Shown here one piece after another: positions 46,716-58,070 of a stretch of DNA of 60,000 bases. A program made the translations under genes and the position numbers. The notes under the pieces were generated by a model. That model ran no database searches and was not told the origin of the DNA. It saw only the letters and a program-made list of their open reading frames with translations. Position 1 is the stretch's first letter. Each line of letters starts with the position of its first letter. Source of the DNA: Liolophura sinensis (Eukaryota; Mollusca; Polyplacophora; Chitonida; Chitonidae); NCBI RefSeq assembly GCF_032854445.1, contig NC_088304.1, positions 870,001 through 930,000 on the forward strand, in the 5' to 3' direction.

Positions 46716-48296
46716 GTTCAAGGTGATTGGTGTGTCCCATCACAAACGTACCTCACCGCGTTGTGTTAACTTTCTGGACTGAGAACAGTGGACTGTATAT
46801 AGTCATTGGTGGTGTCCCATCACAAACGTACCTCACCGCGTTCTGTTAACTTTCTGGACTGAGAACAGCGGACTGTATATAGCAATTGGTGGTGTCCCAT
46901 CACAAAAGTACCTCACTGCGTTGTGTTAACTTTCTGGACTGAGAACAGCGGACTATATATAGTCATTGTTGTGTCCCATCACAAACGTACCTCATCGCGT
47001 TGTGTTAACTTTCTGGACTGAGAACAGCGGACTGTATATAGTCATTGGTGGTGTCCCATCACAAACGTACCTCACTGCGTTGTGTTAACTTTCTGGACTG
47101 AGAACAGCGGACTGTATATAGTCATTGGTGGTGTCCCATCACAAACGTACCTCATCGCGTTGTGTTAACTTTCTGGACTGAGAACAGCGGACTATATATA
47201 GTCATTGGTGTGTCCCATCACAAACATACCTCACCGCGTTGTGTTAACTTTCTGGACTGAGAACAGCGGACTGTGTATAGCAATTGGTGGTGTCCCATCA
47301 CAAAAGTACCTCATCGCGTTGTGTTAACTTTCTGGACTGAGAACAGCGGACTGTATATAGTCATTGGTGGTGTCCCATCACAAACGTACCTCACTGTGTT
47401 GTGTTAACTTTCTGGACTGAGAACAGCGGACTGTATATAGTCATTGGTGGTGTCCCATCACAAACGTACCTCACTGCGTTGTGTTAACTTTCTGGACTGA
47501 GAACAGCGGACTGTATATAGTAATTGGTGGTGTCCCATCACAAACGTACCTCACCGCGTTGTGTTAACTTTCTGGACTGAGAACAGCAGACTGTATATAG
47601 CCATTGGTGTGTCCCATCACAAACGTACCTCACCGCGTTGTGTTAACTTTCTGGACTGAGAACAGCGGACTGTATATAGTCATTGGTGTGTCCCATCACA
47701 AACATACCTCACCGCGTTGTGTTAACTTTCTGGACTGAGAACAGCGGACTATATATAGTCATTGGTGTGTCCCATCACAAACGTACCTCACCACGTTGTG
47801 TTAACTTTCTGGACTGAGAACAGCAGACTGTATATAGTCATTGTTGTGTCCCATCACAAACGTACCTCACCACGTTGTGTTAACTTTCTGAACTGAGAAC
47901 AGCAGACTGTATATAGTCATTGGTGTGTCCCATCACAAACGTACCTCACCGCGTTGTGTTAACTTTCTGGACTGAGAACAGCGGACTGTATATAGTCATT
48001 GGTGGTGTCCCATCACAAACGTACCTCACTGCGTTGTGTTAACTTTCTGGACTGAGAACAGCGGACTGTATATAGTCATTGGTGGTGTCCCATCACAAAC
48101 GTACCTCACCGTGTTGTGTTAACTTTCTGAACTGAGAACAGCGGACTGTATATAGTCATTGGTGTTGTCCCATCACAAACGTACCTCACTGCGTTGTGTT
48201 AACTTTCTGGACTGAGAACAGCGGACTGTATATATTCATTGGTGGTGTCCCATCATAAACGTACCTCACCGCGTTGTGTTAACTTTCTGGACTTAT
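46716..48296 (+). repeat. 80-bp minisatellite, about 20 units, next to NF2 exon 7
   Basis: The unit is GGTGTCCCATCACAAACGTA, CCTCACCGCGTTGTGTTAAC, TTTCTGGACTGAGAACAGCG, GACTGTATATAGTCATTGGT. Units differ by a few bases and a 3-bp GGT indel. The array breaks off inside a unit at TTTCTGGACT (48284-48293), about 50 bases before the exon 7 acceptor. Confidence 0.96.
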
Positions 48297-48347
48297 GGGT
48301 TTATGGGTGAATATCGGGTTATACATTATTCCTTTTCTTTTTTGCAG

Positions 48348-48422
48348 TTCTCAATAAAACCGGTGGATAAGAAGGCCCCAGATTTTGTCTTCTTTGCTCC
48401 CAAACTTAGGATTAACAAATTG
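48348..48422 (+). CDS. NF2: NF2 coding exon 7 (human exon 9 equivalent)
   Basis: Twenty-five codons, 75 bases as in human exon 9: [13 protein letters not shown], then [12 protein letters not shown], strands of lobe F3. Acceptor CTTTTTTGCAG with a good pyrimidine tract, donor GTGAGT. The 80-bp array of intron 6 stops about 50 bases before the acceptor, so the branch point and pyrimidine tract lie in the short non-repeated stretch 48297-48347. Confidence 0.96.
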
Positions 48423-48759
48423 GTGAGTAGGTCTCTTTATTTCTACAGTTGAATCCCATCTACCTGTAGTGAAAGAAATGTGAAATGTTTGGATGGATTC
48501 TTTAGGTCATGGGACCGGTGGTTCAAACTTCGATTCAGACAATTTCCTACACCAGATAGAATTTTGACAGGGGCCAGTCATTTGGTACAAGAAAAAAATT
48601 CATGTAAGTGACATTGTAACATTTTTTAATGATGTGTGTTGCTGAATACTTTGCCATTCATGTCACTCACACAGTAAGAAATTTCTTCCAGTCTTGAATG
48701 GCCCAAAGATAAGCCATATTATCACTTACTTGCCTTGGTCGTCAGCCATAAGGGATAGG

Positions 48760-49026
48760 TGGGGCCTCTGTGGCTCAGTTGGTTAGCGCGCTAGCGCAGC
48801 GTAATGACCCTGGAGCGTCTCACCAATGCGGTCGCTGTGAGTTCAAGTCCAGATCATGCTGGCTTCCTGTTTGGCCATTACATGGGAAGGTCTGCCAGCA
48901 ACCTGCGAATGGTCATGGGTTTCCCCCAGGCTCTGCCTGGTTTCCACCCACCATTATGCTGGCCGCCGTCCTATAAGTGAAATATTCTTGAGTACGGCGT
49001 AAAACACCAGTCAGATAAATAAATAA
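48760..49026 (+). mobile_element. Full-length SINE family A copy with target-site duplication
   Basis: Head GGGGCCTCTGTGGCTCAGTT, A box TGGCTCAGTTGG, B box GAGTTCAAGTCC, tail CTTGAGTACGGCGTAAAACA and an AAATAAATA end. The 12-bp ATAAGGGATAGG lies on both sides (48748-48759 and 49027-49038). The sequence around it (TTACTTGCCTTGGTCGTCAG before; TGTCTTCAGCATGGC and GTGAGGCAGCACTGTA after) resembles the 3' part of family B, so this may be a SINE nested in an older SINE. Confidence 0.95.
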
Positions 49027-49469
49027 ATAAGGGATAGGCCAAGCGCTGTTTTTTGCTCCTGCGCCACCGTATGTCTTCAGCATGGCATTTTAGTGAGGCA
49101 GCACTGTAGATGCAGTACATCATAGTGGAAGTAATGGTTAGCCTAAGTGATGTTAACGTTAAAAAGGGGAACTACATGTGGACATTTATTGGTTTGAAGA
49201 ATGAGACTGAAATTAAAAATTGTCTCATTTTACATAATTGAGGGGAAATTGGAGTTACATGTACGTTATATGTTGATCCAGACCTTACATAAACAATTTA
49301 AAAACCTGATTTCTTAGGAAGAGTATTAATTATATGCACCTTGTAAATACAGATGATAATACTTGTTGTAACTGGAGTGTATTATTTAATCAAGTCTCCG
49401 GGCAGTTTTAGGGCAAGCAGGATATATATATGCATATATACATACATATGGGTGTGTAGAGGTTATGGA

Positions 49470-49670
49470 GTTTCACCTAACGTTTGGTGTGTAACTACAC
49501 TCTTTTAAAAGCACATTAAGGCCTTAAACTGAGACTTTTGAAGCCATCACTTAAGTTTTTGTGATAAGAAATTAATCAAACTTCATTCAAAAATCAAAAG
49601 TGACCCTGAACGGAGAAAGAATCCCTTAGAATCAAGCAAAATATGTTGTTTGAGAAAAGGTGAATTACAG
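49470..49670. mobile_element. MITE-like element, copy 3
   Basis: Starts TTTCACCTAACGTTTGGTGT, then AAAAGCACATTAAGGCCTTA, GTGATAAGAAATTAATCAAAC and ATCAAGCAAAATATGTTG, and ends AAAAGGTGAATTACAG. Confidence 0.55.
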
Positions 49671-49671
49671 T

Positions 49672-50560
49672 ATTTATTAGTCGTCTGGTCGATGAGGTGG
49701 GGGAGGTATTTATTAGTCGTCTGGTCTAGGGGAGGGGGAGGTATTTATTAGTGATCTGGTCTAGGGGTAGGGGAGGTATTTATTAGTCGTCTGGTCTAGG
49801 GGAGGGGGAGGTATTTATTAGTGATCTGGTCTAGGGGTGGGGGAGGTATTTATTAGTGGTCTGGTCTAGGGGTAGGGGAGGTATTTATTAGTCATCTGGT
49901 CGAGGAGTGGGGGAGGTATTTATTAGTCTTCTGGGCTTTGGGGTGGGGGCGGTATTTATTAGTGATCTGGTCTAGGGGTGGAGGAGGTATTTATTAGTGG
50001 TCTGGTCTAGGGGTAGGGGAGGTATTTATTAGTCATCTGGTCCAGGAGTGGGGGAGGTATTTATTAGTCTGGTCTAGGGGTGGGGGAGATATTTATTAGT
50101 GATCTGGTCTATGGGGTGGGGGAGGTATTTATTTGTTGTCTGGTCTAGGGGAGGGGGAGGTATTTATTAGTGGTCTGGTCTAGGGGTAGGGGAGGTATTT
50201 ATTAGTCATCTGGTCCAGGAGTTGGGGAGGTATTTATTAGTTGACTGGGCTATGGGGTGGGGGAGGTATTTATTCGTGATCTGGTCTAGGGGTGGGGGAG
50301 GTATTTCTTAGCCGTCTGGTCTAGGGTTAGGGGAGATATTTATTAGTGATCTGGTCTAGGGGTGGAGGAGGTATTTATTAGTCATCTGGTCTATGGGGTG
50401 GGGGAGGTATTTATTAGTCTGGTCTAGGGGTGGGGAAGGTATGTATTAGTGGTCTGGCCTAGGCGTGGGGAGGTATTTATTAGTCCTCTGGTCTATGGGG
50501 TGGGGGAGGTATTTATTAGTCGTCTGGTCTAGGGGTGGGAGAGGTTTTCATTTACTACAG
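49672..50560 (+). repeat. 34-35-bp G-rich minisatellite, about 25 units
   Basis: The unit is GGTATTTATTAGTCGTCTGG followed by TCTAGGGGTGGGGGA. Each unit has one or two runs of four or five G on the plus (transcribed-sense) strand. Units vary by TC/GA/GG in the middle. Confidence 0.93.
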
Positions 50561-51529
50561 TTTTACTCCCCTTCTGCCCTCTCACAAAAGGTTATAATCC
50601 TTTTTTGCAAACAGTTGAAAACTTGACACGTGGCTTCACCTAAACAAGATACGCATCAAATTTGGACAGAACTAAGGCATTTTGTTTTTGAAAGTTTTCT
50701 GGACATTGTTTTAAATATTGATGGCAGCGTATAAAATTTAAACTTGGTACATATATCTACCACTGTGACTTACAGATCAAGGTGTTATTTTTTTTTTTTT
50801 TTTGTCATTTCATTCATTTTCAACAAAATTATGGCCATTTTTGATCTGCTTTTGAATTTTGACAGTTTTTCTGGATTTACCTGTGCCACACAGATCATTG
50901 TATTGAACTGAAACATGGTAGTCGCTACGTGTCTTTACTTCACAAGTTACAGATCAAGTGTTTTGGAAAAGTTTCATCCATTTTTGAAAAATATAGTACA
51001 TGGCTTCAACAAAACAGGTTACAGTTAAAAAAAAAAATAGCAGAAAATTAAGGGTGTTTTGTGTTCCCTTGTGGACGTATAAGCAGTGAAACCTGCATTG
51101 AACCTTTCTGAATTTGTATAATTTTTCCACAAATTTTTTTTCTTGATAAATTGGCCAAAATAATTATTAGGCAGGCAATTTTGACAAGAGAAAAAGATTA
51201 AGAAAGTAGAAAATCAGAAATTTTCCTCTTTTCTTCTTTCTTATATGACAAAGGTCGAATTATTCAACTGTTCCCATTGACATTTTATTCTTTGCCTGGA
51301 AAGGCATGCAAGCTATTTGGGCTGAGGCCACACTATATATTTGTGGCCTGTGGAATAAAGGAGCCATTGTGTTACACTGTGCTGCTTTGATTGTCAAACC
51401 TGCCTGGTTATTAGCCTCTAAAGTAAATGACCCTTTTTTTGGAGGGCGACTGTTTGTTAATTAGATGACAGGTGAGAGTAACCCCTTGTGGTACGCATAT
51501 TCATACATCTATATGTATATGGAAAGTTG

Positions 51530-53165
51530 TATGGTGCAGAGGTGCTGGAGCATTACACGTATGTGCGGTGATGGCATGTAGATCAGTCTGCTCATCTACA
51601 CTGAGGTGCTGGAGCATTACACGTATGTGTAGTGATGGCATGTAGATCAGTCTGCTCATTTACACAGAGGTGCTGAAGCATTACATGTGTGTGGAGTGAT
51701 GGCATGTAGATCGGTCTGCTCATCTACACACAGGTGCTGGAGCATTACACGTATTTGCAGTGATGGCATGTAGATCAGTCTGCTCATTTACACAGAGGTG
51801 CTGGAGCATTACATGTATGTGCAGTGATGGCATGTAGATCAGTCTGCTCATCCACACAGAGGTGCTGGAGCATTACACGTATGTGCAGTGATGGCATGTA
51901 GATCAGTCTGCACGTATGTGCAGTGATGGCATGTAGATCAGTCTGCTCATCCACACAGAGGTGCTGGAGCATTACACGTATGTGCAGTGATGGCATGTAG
52001 ATCAGTCTGCTCTTCTACACTGAGGCGCTGGAGCATTACACGTATGTGTAGTGATGGCATGTAGATCAGTCTGCTCATTTACACAGAGGTGCTGGAGCAT
52101 TAAACGTATGTGCAGTGATGGCATGTAGGTCAGTCTGCTCATTTACGCAGAGGTGCTGGAGCATTACACGTATGTGCAGTGATGGCATGTAGATCAGTCT
52201 GCTCATCTACACCGAGGTGCTGGAGCATTACGTGTATGTGCAGTGATGGCATGTAGATCAGTCTGCTCATCTACGCAGAGGTGCTGGAACATTACACGTA
52301 TGTGCAGTGATGGCATGTAGATCAGTCTGCTCATCTACGCAGAGGTGCTGGAGCATTACACGTATGTGCAGTGATGGCATGTAGATCAGTCTGCTCATCT
52401 ACGCAGAGGTGCTGGAACATTACACGTATGTGCAGTGATGGCATGTAGATCAGTCTGCTCATCTACGCAGAGGTGCTGGAACATTACACGTATGTGCAGT
52501 GATGGCATGTAGATCAGTCTGCTCATCTACGCAGAGGTGCTGGAGCATTACACTTATGTGCAGTGATGGCATGTAGATCAGTCTGCTCATCTACACCGAG
52601 GTGCTGGAGCATTACACGTATTTGTAGTGATGGCATGTAGATCAGTCTGCTCATTTACACAGAGGTGCTGGAGCATTACACGTATGTGCAGTGATGGCAT
52701 GTAGATCGGTCTGCTCATTCACACAGAGTTGCTGGAGCATTACACGTATTTGTAGTGATGGCATGTAGATCAGTCTGCTCATTCACACAGAGTTGCTGGA
52801 GCAATACGCGTATGTGGAGTGATGACATGTAGATCAGTCTGCTCATTTACACAGAGGTGCTGGAGCATTACACGTATGTGCAGTGATGGCATGTAGATCA
52901 GTCTGCTCATCTACACAGAGGTGCTGGACCATTACACGTATGTGCAGTGATGGCATGTAGATCAGTCTGCTCATTTACACAGAGGTGCTGGAGCATTACA
53001 CGTATGTGCAGTGATGGCATGTAGATCAGTCTGCTCATTTACACAGAGGTGCTGGAGCATTACACGTATGTGCAGTGATGGCATGTAGATCAGTCTGCTC
53101 ATCTACACTGAGGTGCTGGAACATTACACGTATGTGCAGTGATGGCATGTAGATCAACCTGATCG
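51530..53165 (+). repeat. 64-bp minisatellite, about 26 units
   Basis: The unit is ACGTATGTGCAGTGATGGCA, TGTAGATCAGTCTGCTCATC, TACACAGAGGTGCTGGAGCA, TTAC. One unit near 51905 is a 34-bp partial duplication. The last unit decays into ATCAACCTGATCGTTTACAC. Confidence 0.96.
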
Positions 53166-53737
53166 TTTACACAGATTGATCTTTTACACACAGTTATATG
53201 CCTACATTTCAGCCTTGTGTTCAAACAGAAAAGACACCACGAATTTTTGAGGACAGATATTAGTAGTACTGAAAGTAGACAAGTACCTTTGTCTCTCAGT
53301 TATTTCACAGAAATAAAAGATGTGTATATGTTGTTCATTAGATGAACTAACCATGTGAGAGAGGAGAAACTTTTTTCCTGGCATAATGACATGTGTTTTG
53401 GTTAAAAAAAGCAGACCAGACTTGTCACTAAACTTAGAGGAAATAGGGCATGTATGTGAAATATGAAAGACATTGACCAGTTTGCGAGAAGGATCAGGAC
53501 AAGTAGTAAAGAAACCCTTATTATAGCATGGTGGTACTCCCATGCGTGAGCCAAAATCTCCCCTACAGTGTGTCATAAAACAGGTACACAAAACCAGATT
53601 AAAGCAGTTAAAATAGCTAAAACATGTGGAGATGACCCTGTGACATTAACCCTTGACCTCTCCTTAAGAATATTTAAATGAGGTAAAAGGCATCAATGAA
53701 TATGCATGTAAGTGTGCAATGTATTCTTTGTATGCTG

Positions 53738-53955
53738 ATGCCAGCATGACGCAATGACCCAGAAGTCTCACAACAATGCGGTCACTGTGAGTTGAAGTCC
53801 AGCTCATGGTGGCTTCCTTTCTGGTTGTACATAGGAAAGTCTGGCTGCAACCTGCAGATGGCTGTGTCCAGTTTCCTCTCACCATAATGTTGGCCAAGGT
53901 CGTGTAAATGAAATATCTTTGAGTACAGCTTTAAACTTCAATCAGATAAATGAAT
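53738..53955 (+). mobile_element. SINE family A copy (head truncated)
   Basis: CCAGCATGACGCAATGACCC, CAACAATGCGGTCACTGTGA, the B-box-like GAGTTGAAGTCC, the GGAAAGTCTGGCTGCAACCT core, the tail ATGAAATATCTTTGAGTACA and an AATGAATAAAT end. Confidence 0.85.
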
Positions 53956-55137
53956 AAATTTGCTTTAGTACATTACACATGTAATTAAAAAAACGAAAAC
54001 AAATCTTTCTTAGAGTAAAGGGCATTATAAAAGAACAGAATCTATATGTTTTAAATGGCTTGTATATCCTAATTCTCCTAATTTTTAGGACAGATATTAG
54101 TAGTGCAGAAAACAAAGAATTACATTTCTCTCTCAGTTTTTGGGGAAAAGTATTGTTCATTAGATGGACTAACCATATGAAAAAAGGAGCTTTAACATTC
54201 TTGCTACAATTACATGTGCCTTTGTACATTAATTACACATGTACAGGTATTGTCATTAAAAAAACCAAACCCGAAACAACTTTTGACTTATTAGAGTAAA
54301 GGGCATTATTAAAGAATACCATCTATGGGTTGTTTTAAACATGTAGGTTAAAGAAAACTGCTTGTCGAGATACGTACTGAGCCTTTGTCATGGACAGCAC
54401 GTTTCACCTTGACAGGAGTTTCAAACAGGTAGTGTACAGAACACCTGGGAAGCGCCTCTTCTCCCCCCCACCCCACTCCACCCCCCTCAGGCAAAGCATT
54501 TAATTTGCACATTATGTTACAGACTAAAGAATAGTGTGTAGTACAGGGCTACAGTGTGTGTACATTTTCATGTTTGTCCTGGCTGCACATGGTAATTTGT
54601 AAATTTAAGATTGGTCATGTTTTGTGATTAAGTCTGTAATGAGATTGCATGTCTAAAGCTACATGTACGTGTTGGTCTGCCTGGCTTAGCATCCTGGGCC
54701 TGCTTGCACAAAGAGTTTGTAGCTGTGATCAGTCATAAGCCCTACATTTGAGTTTACACTTGATTGCAAAAGTAAATGATAGAATTAGAAATAGTTACAC
54801 AATTACAACTTTTTGTGTTACAATTGCAATACTACACCAGAATTGACTCATACATACTGGTGGTTTGAGTAGATGGAAAAGAACCAGTTCATAACTTTCA
54901 GTTTATTTTTTATGCACTGTTACAGCGAGAACTTTGAAGTTTGGGATCAGAACCTTCAGATTTGCTTCTAAAACTTTGTTTTGAATGTGCATTTACTGCA
55001 GGAGTTTGAGTGGTTCTCCCCAGGCTGTGCCTTATTTCTTTATCCTTACTCACACATACATCTACCCTATTAAATGTAAATAAGTTCAACAACTTGCCTT
55101 ATGGAACAAATATTCAATATGCAGATAAACTATGTAA

Positions 55138-55780
55138 TAAACCTAGGTTATGTAGGAATGAGTATTTTGAACCATCCAGGTAAATAAAAGAAAACCCTAG
55201 GTTATGTAGGAATGAGTATTTTGAACCATCCAGGTAAATAAAAGAAAACCCTAGGTTATGTAGGAATGAGTATTTTGAACCATCCAGGTAAATAAAAGAA
55301 AACCCTAGGTTATGTGGGAATGAGTATTTTGAACCATCCAGGTAAATAAAAGAAAACCCTAGGTTATGTAGGAATGAGTATTTTGAACCATCCAGGTAAA
55401 TAAAGAAAACCCTAGGTTATGTAGGAATGAGTATTTTGAACCATCCAAGTAAATAAAAGAAAACCCTAGGTTATGTAGGAATGAGTATTTTGAACCATCC
55501 AGGTAAATAAAGAAAACCCTAGGTTATGTAGGAATGAGTATTTTGAACCATCCAGGTAAATAAAGAAAACCCTAGGTTATGTAGGAATGAGTATTTTGAA
55601 CCATCCAGGTAAATAAAAGAAAACCCTAGGTTATGTAGGAATGAGTATTTTTAGAGATCAAGGTAAATAAAAGAAAACCCTAGGTTATGTAGGAATGAGT
55701 ATTTTGAACCATCCAGGTAAATAAAAAAAACGCCGAGGTACATAGGATTAAGTATTTTGAACCATCCAGGTAAAGAAAAG
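55138..55780 (+). repeat. 54-bp minisatellite, about 12 units
   Basis: The unit is CCCTAGGTTATGTAGGAATG, AGTATTTTGAACCATCCAGG, TAAATAAAAGAAAA. Some units are 53 bp (one A fewer). The last units diverge (CGCCGAGGTACATAGGATTA). Confidence 0.95.
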
Positions 55781-56064
55781 AACACACTAAATCTGATCAA
55801 CTGGATACATATAATTAAACAGTTTAAAAGCCATAAAGTTAATTTCCCTTGGAAGAGCAGAAAGCATTTTTTATTTTATATATTATTTTTTTTATATATA
55901 AGTTTCACCTTTTGGACACGATGCACTGACCATGTAAACAAAAAACATTCCATTTTCTATGATTTGGAGAAATAAATGACTTGGGATTGGCAGCCTTGAA
56001 GTATTATTAAAAAAGGTAAAAATCATGAATGAAAACACAAGGAATAACCATGTTTTCAAGCTGG

Positions 56065-56225
56065 GTCAGATTTATTTATTTATTTATTTATTTATTTGAT
56101 TGATGTTACACACCGTACTCAAGAATATTTCACTTATAAGACGGTGTCCAGCATTATGGTGGGAGGAAACTGGACAGATACTGCGAGAAACTCGCAACCA
56201 CCTGCACGTCTGGCTGAGATGTTCA
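56065..56225 (-). mobile_element. SINE family A fragment, minus strand
   Basis: Begins with a TTTA repeat (reversed tail), then TGATTGATGTTACACACCGT, ACTCAAGAATATTTCACTTA, GACGGTGTCCAGCATTATGG and CTCGCAACCACCTGCACG. The head half is absent. Confidence 0.85.
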
Positions 56226-56331
56226 AATTGACAAATTCAACATGGACTTTAAACACAGGAAAATTTGCATGTTGTATGCTGATGACAAATAATTTGCATA
56301 ATTCATGCATGACCAGTAGGCTTCTAAGTGT

Positions 56332-56333
<2 letters not shown>

Positions 56334-56374
<41 letters not shown>
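56334..56374. repeat. (TA)n microsatellite
   Basis: About 20 TA dinucleotides ending in CATACATGCG. Confidence 0.95.
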
Positions 56375-56378
<4 letters not shown>

Positions 56379-56677
56379 CATGCGTTTAAATATACAAATG
56401 TTTTGCATAGTACCTGTAATTGTAGTGCAGGGGAGGTAACCCATCAGCCAGCTAGACACATGTATCCGTAGCTTATGTGGTTAGATTTAATCTACCGTGG
56501 TTGTCAACAGAGTTAACATGGTACCTTACATGGTAACATATGGTACCTTACATGGTAACACATAGTAATTTGCCCCTTGCATTGAGAACATATTCATGCA
56601 GATATTGATAAATTGCTGCCCAACTCTTTCAGTTCTTGCCTGTATGGTGAAATAGTGAAGATCCATACATTACTGGA

Positions 56678-56855
56678 TTTCACCTAAAGTTTTGCTTGGG
56701 AAAAATGCCCCTTCAGAAGCACACAGACCATAAAAATGATAGTTTTGAAGCCAGGAGTTATGTTTTTCGGAGAAGAAGACTTCACAGAAACTTCTCGAGT
56801 GGTCCTATAAGGTGGATGAATCAATCAGAATCCAGCAAAATGTGGTAAATTTTGG
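56678..56855. mobile_element. MITE-like element, copy 4
   Basis: Starts TTTCACCTAAAGTTTTGC, then CCCTTCAGAAGCACACAG, AGTTTTGAAGCCAGGAGTTA, ACTTCACAGAAACTTC and AATCCAGCAAAATGTGGT. The end TAAATTTTGGCTG is a decayed inverted version of the start. Confidence 0.55.
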
Positions 56856-57069
56856 CTGCACTACAGTACATACCATGTACGTTAATATAAGCCAGATTGA
56901 TGTGGAATAGTGCTACTATAAATGCTGTGGATAGCTTATTTGGAAAAGACATCATTCTTGTCATTACCAATTGGCTCCTGACCGATGTGGTCCCCGGCTC
57001 AAATCCATCTCTTGCTGCTTTGACTACCCCTTTAGGTTTGTCAGGTGGTCAGTGGTTTAGCCTGGGCAC

Positions 57070-57260
57070 TGCAGTTATTGATTTATTTATGTATTTCATT
57101 GATGTTTCAATGAAGTGTGCAGAGCCCGGGAAAACCCACAACCATCCGCACCCTGCTGGCAGACCTTTAAACTCACAGCAACCACATTGAGGGAAGGCTC
57201 CTAGGTCATTGCACAGTGCTGACATGCTAATCACCTTGGCCAAGGAGACTCCAGAACTGC
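57070..57260 (-). mobile_element. SINE family A copy, minus strand, internally deleted
   Basis: The TTTATTTATGTATTTCATTG tail lacks the usual CGCCGTACTCAAGAA block. Then GCCCGGGAAAACCCACAACC, ATCCGCACCCTGCTGGCAG, AACTCACAGCAACCACATTG and the head reversed as CTAATCACCTTGGCCAAGGA. It sits about 90 bases upstream of the exon 8 acceptor array. Confidence 0.82.
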
Positions 57261-57353
57261 GATTTCTTTCCTTTATAAACTAAGCCAAGATCATAAAAGT
57301 GAAAAATGTTTGAGTTTCAAATTAAGTTCCTTTCAGATAAATAAATAGAAATG

Positions 57354-58070
57354 TGTACCAAGTGTAAACTAGATGTGTTTCAGATATTAGAGTTATGTGT
57401 CGGGAATCACACATGTACCAAGTGTAAACTGGATGTGTTTCAGATATTGGAGTTATGTGTCGGGAATCAGACATGTACCAAGGGTAAACTGGATGTGTTT
57501 CAGATATTAGAGTTATGTGTCGGGAATCACACATGTACCAAGGGTAAACTGGATGTGTTTCAGATATTAGAGTTACGTGTTGGGAATCACACATGTACCA
57601 AGGGTAAACTGGATGTGTTTCAGATATTAGAGTTACCTGTCGGGAATCACACATGTACCAAGGGTAAACTGGATGTGTTTCAGACATCAGAGTTATGTGT
57701 TGGGAATCACACATGTACCATGGGTAAACTGGATGTGTTTCAGATATTAGAGTTATGTGTCGGGAATCACACATGTACCATGGGTAAACTGGATGTGTTT
57801 CAGATATTAGAGTTATGTGTTGGGAATCACACATGTACCAAGTGTAAACTGGATGTGTTTCAGATATTAGAGTTATGTGTTGGGAATCACACATGTACCA
57901 TGGGTAAACTGGATGTGTTTCAGATATTAGAGTTATGTGTTGGGAATCACACATGTACCAAGGGTAAACTGGATGTGTTTCAGATATTAGAGTTATGTGT
58001 CGGGAATCACACATGTACCAAGGGTAAACTGGATGTGTTTCAGATATTAGAGTTATGTGTCGGGAATCAC
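57354..58070 (+). repeat. 60-bp array carrying NF2 exon 8 acceptor and first 27 coding bases, 12 units
   Basis: The unit is ACATGTACCAAGGGTAAACT, GGATGTGTTTCAGATATTAG, AGTTATGTGTCGGGAATCAC. The 33 intron-type bases end in GTGTTTCAG, and the following 27 bases encode ILELCVGNH, the start of exon 8. CAG acceptors lie at 57381-57383 and every 60 bases to 58041-58043, where the last is the real splice site. No unit has an indel or an in-frame stop, so the frame is open from 57351 through the exon to the stop at 58194-58196. Confidence 0.97.

Larger units (their letters stand above)
31100..48347 (+). other. NF2 intron 6 (17.2 kb), mostly tandem arrays
   Basis: Carries at least nine separate minisatellites and seven SINE pieces, listed individually. 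Stretches without a recognised feature: 31500-31890, 32845-33470, 34310-34680, 36845-37440, 38640-38810, 39050-39880, 40490-40915, 43195-44290, 45205-45955 and 46335-46715. No exon or nested gene was recognised. Confidence 0.85.
48423..58043 (+). other. NF2 intron 7 (9.6 kb)
   Basis: Contains the SINE at 48760, a MITE-like copy, arrays at 49672, 51530, 55138 and 57354, SINE pieces at 53738, 56065 and 57070, and a TA microsatellite. The stretches 50565-51525, 54345-55135 and 55790-56060 show no clear feature. Between 53230 and 54330 a pair of diverged direct copies shares GACAGATATTAGTAGT and TTGTTCATTAGATG-ACTAACCAT. Confidence 0.8.

Noticed and set aside
57351-57383. Independent gene starting at the ATG at 57351
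   Set aside because: The frame is the intron array joined to NF2 exon 8; the ATG is in unique sequence at the array edge and has no supporting context.
57322-58014. 230-codon minus-strand open frame
   Set aside because: Antisense reading of the 60-bp exon 8 array.
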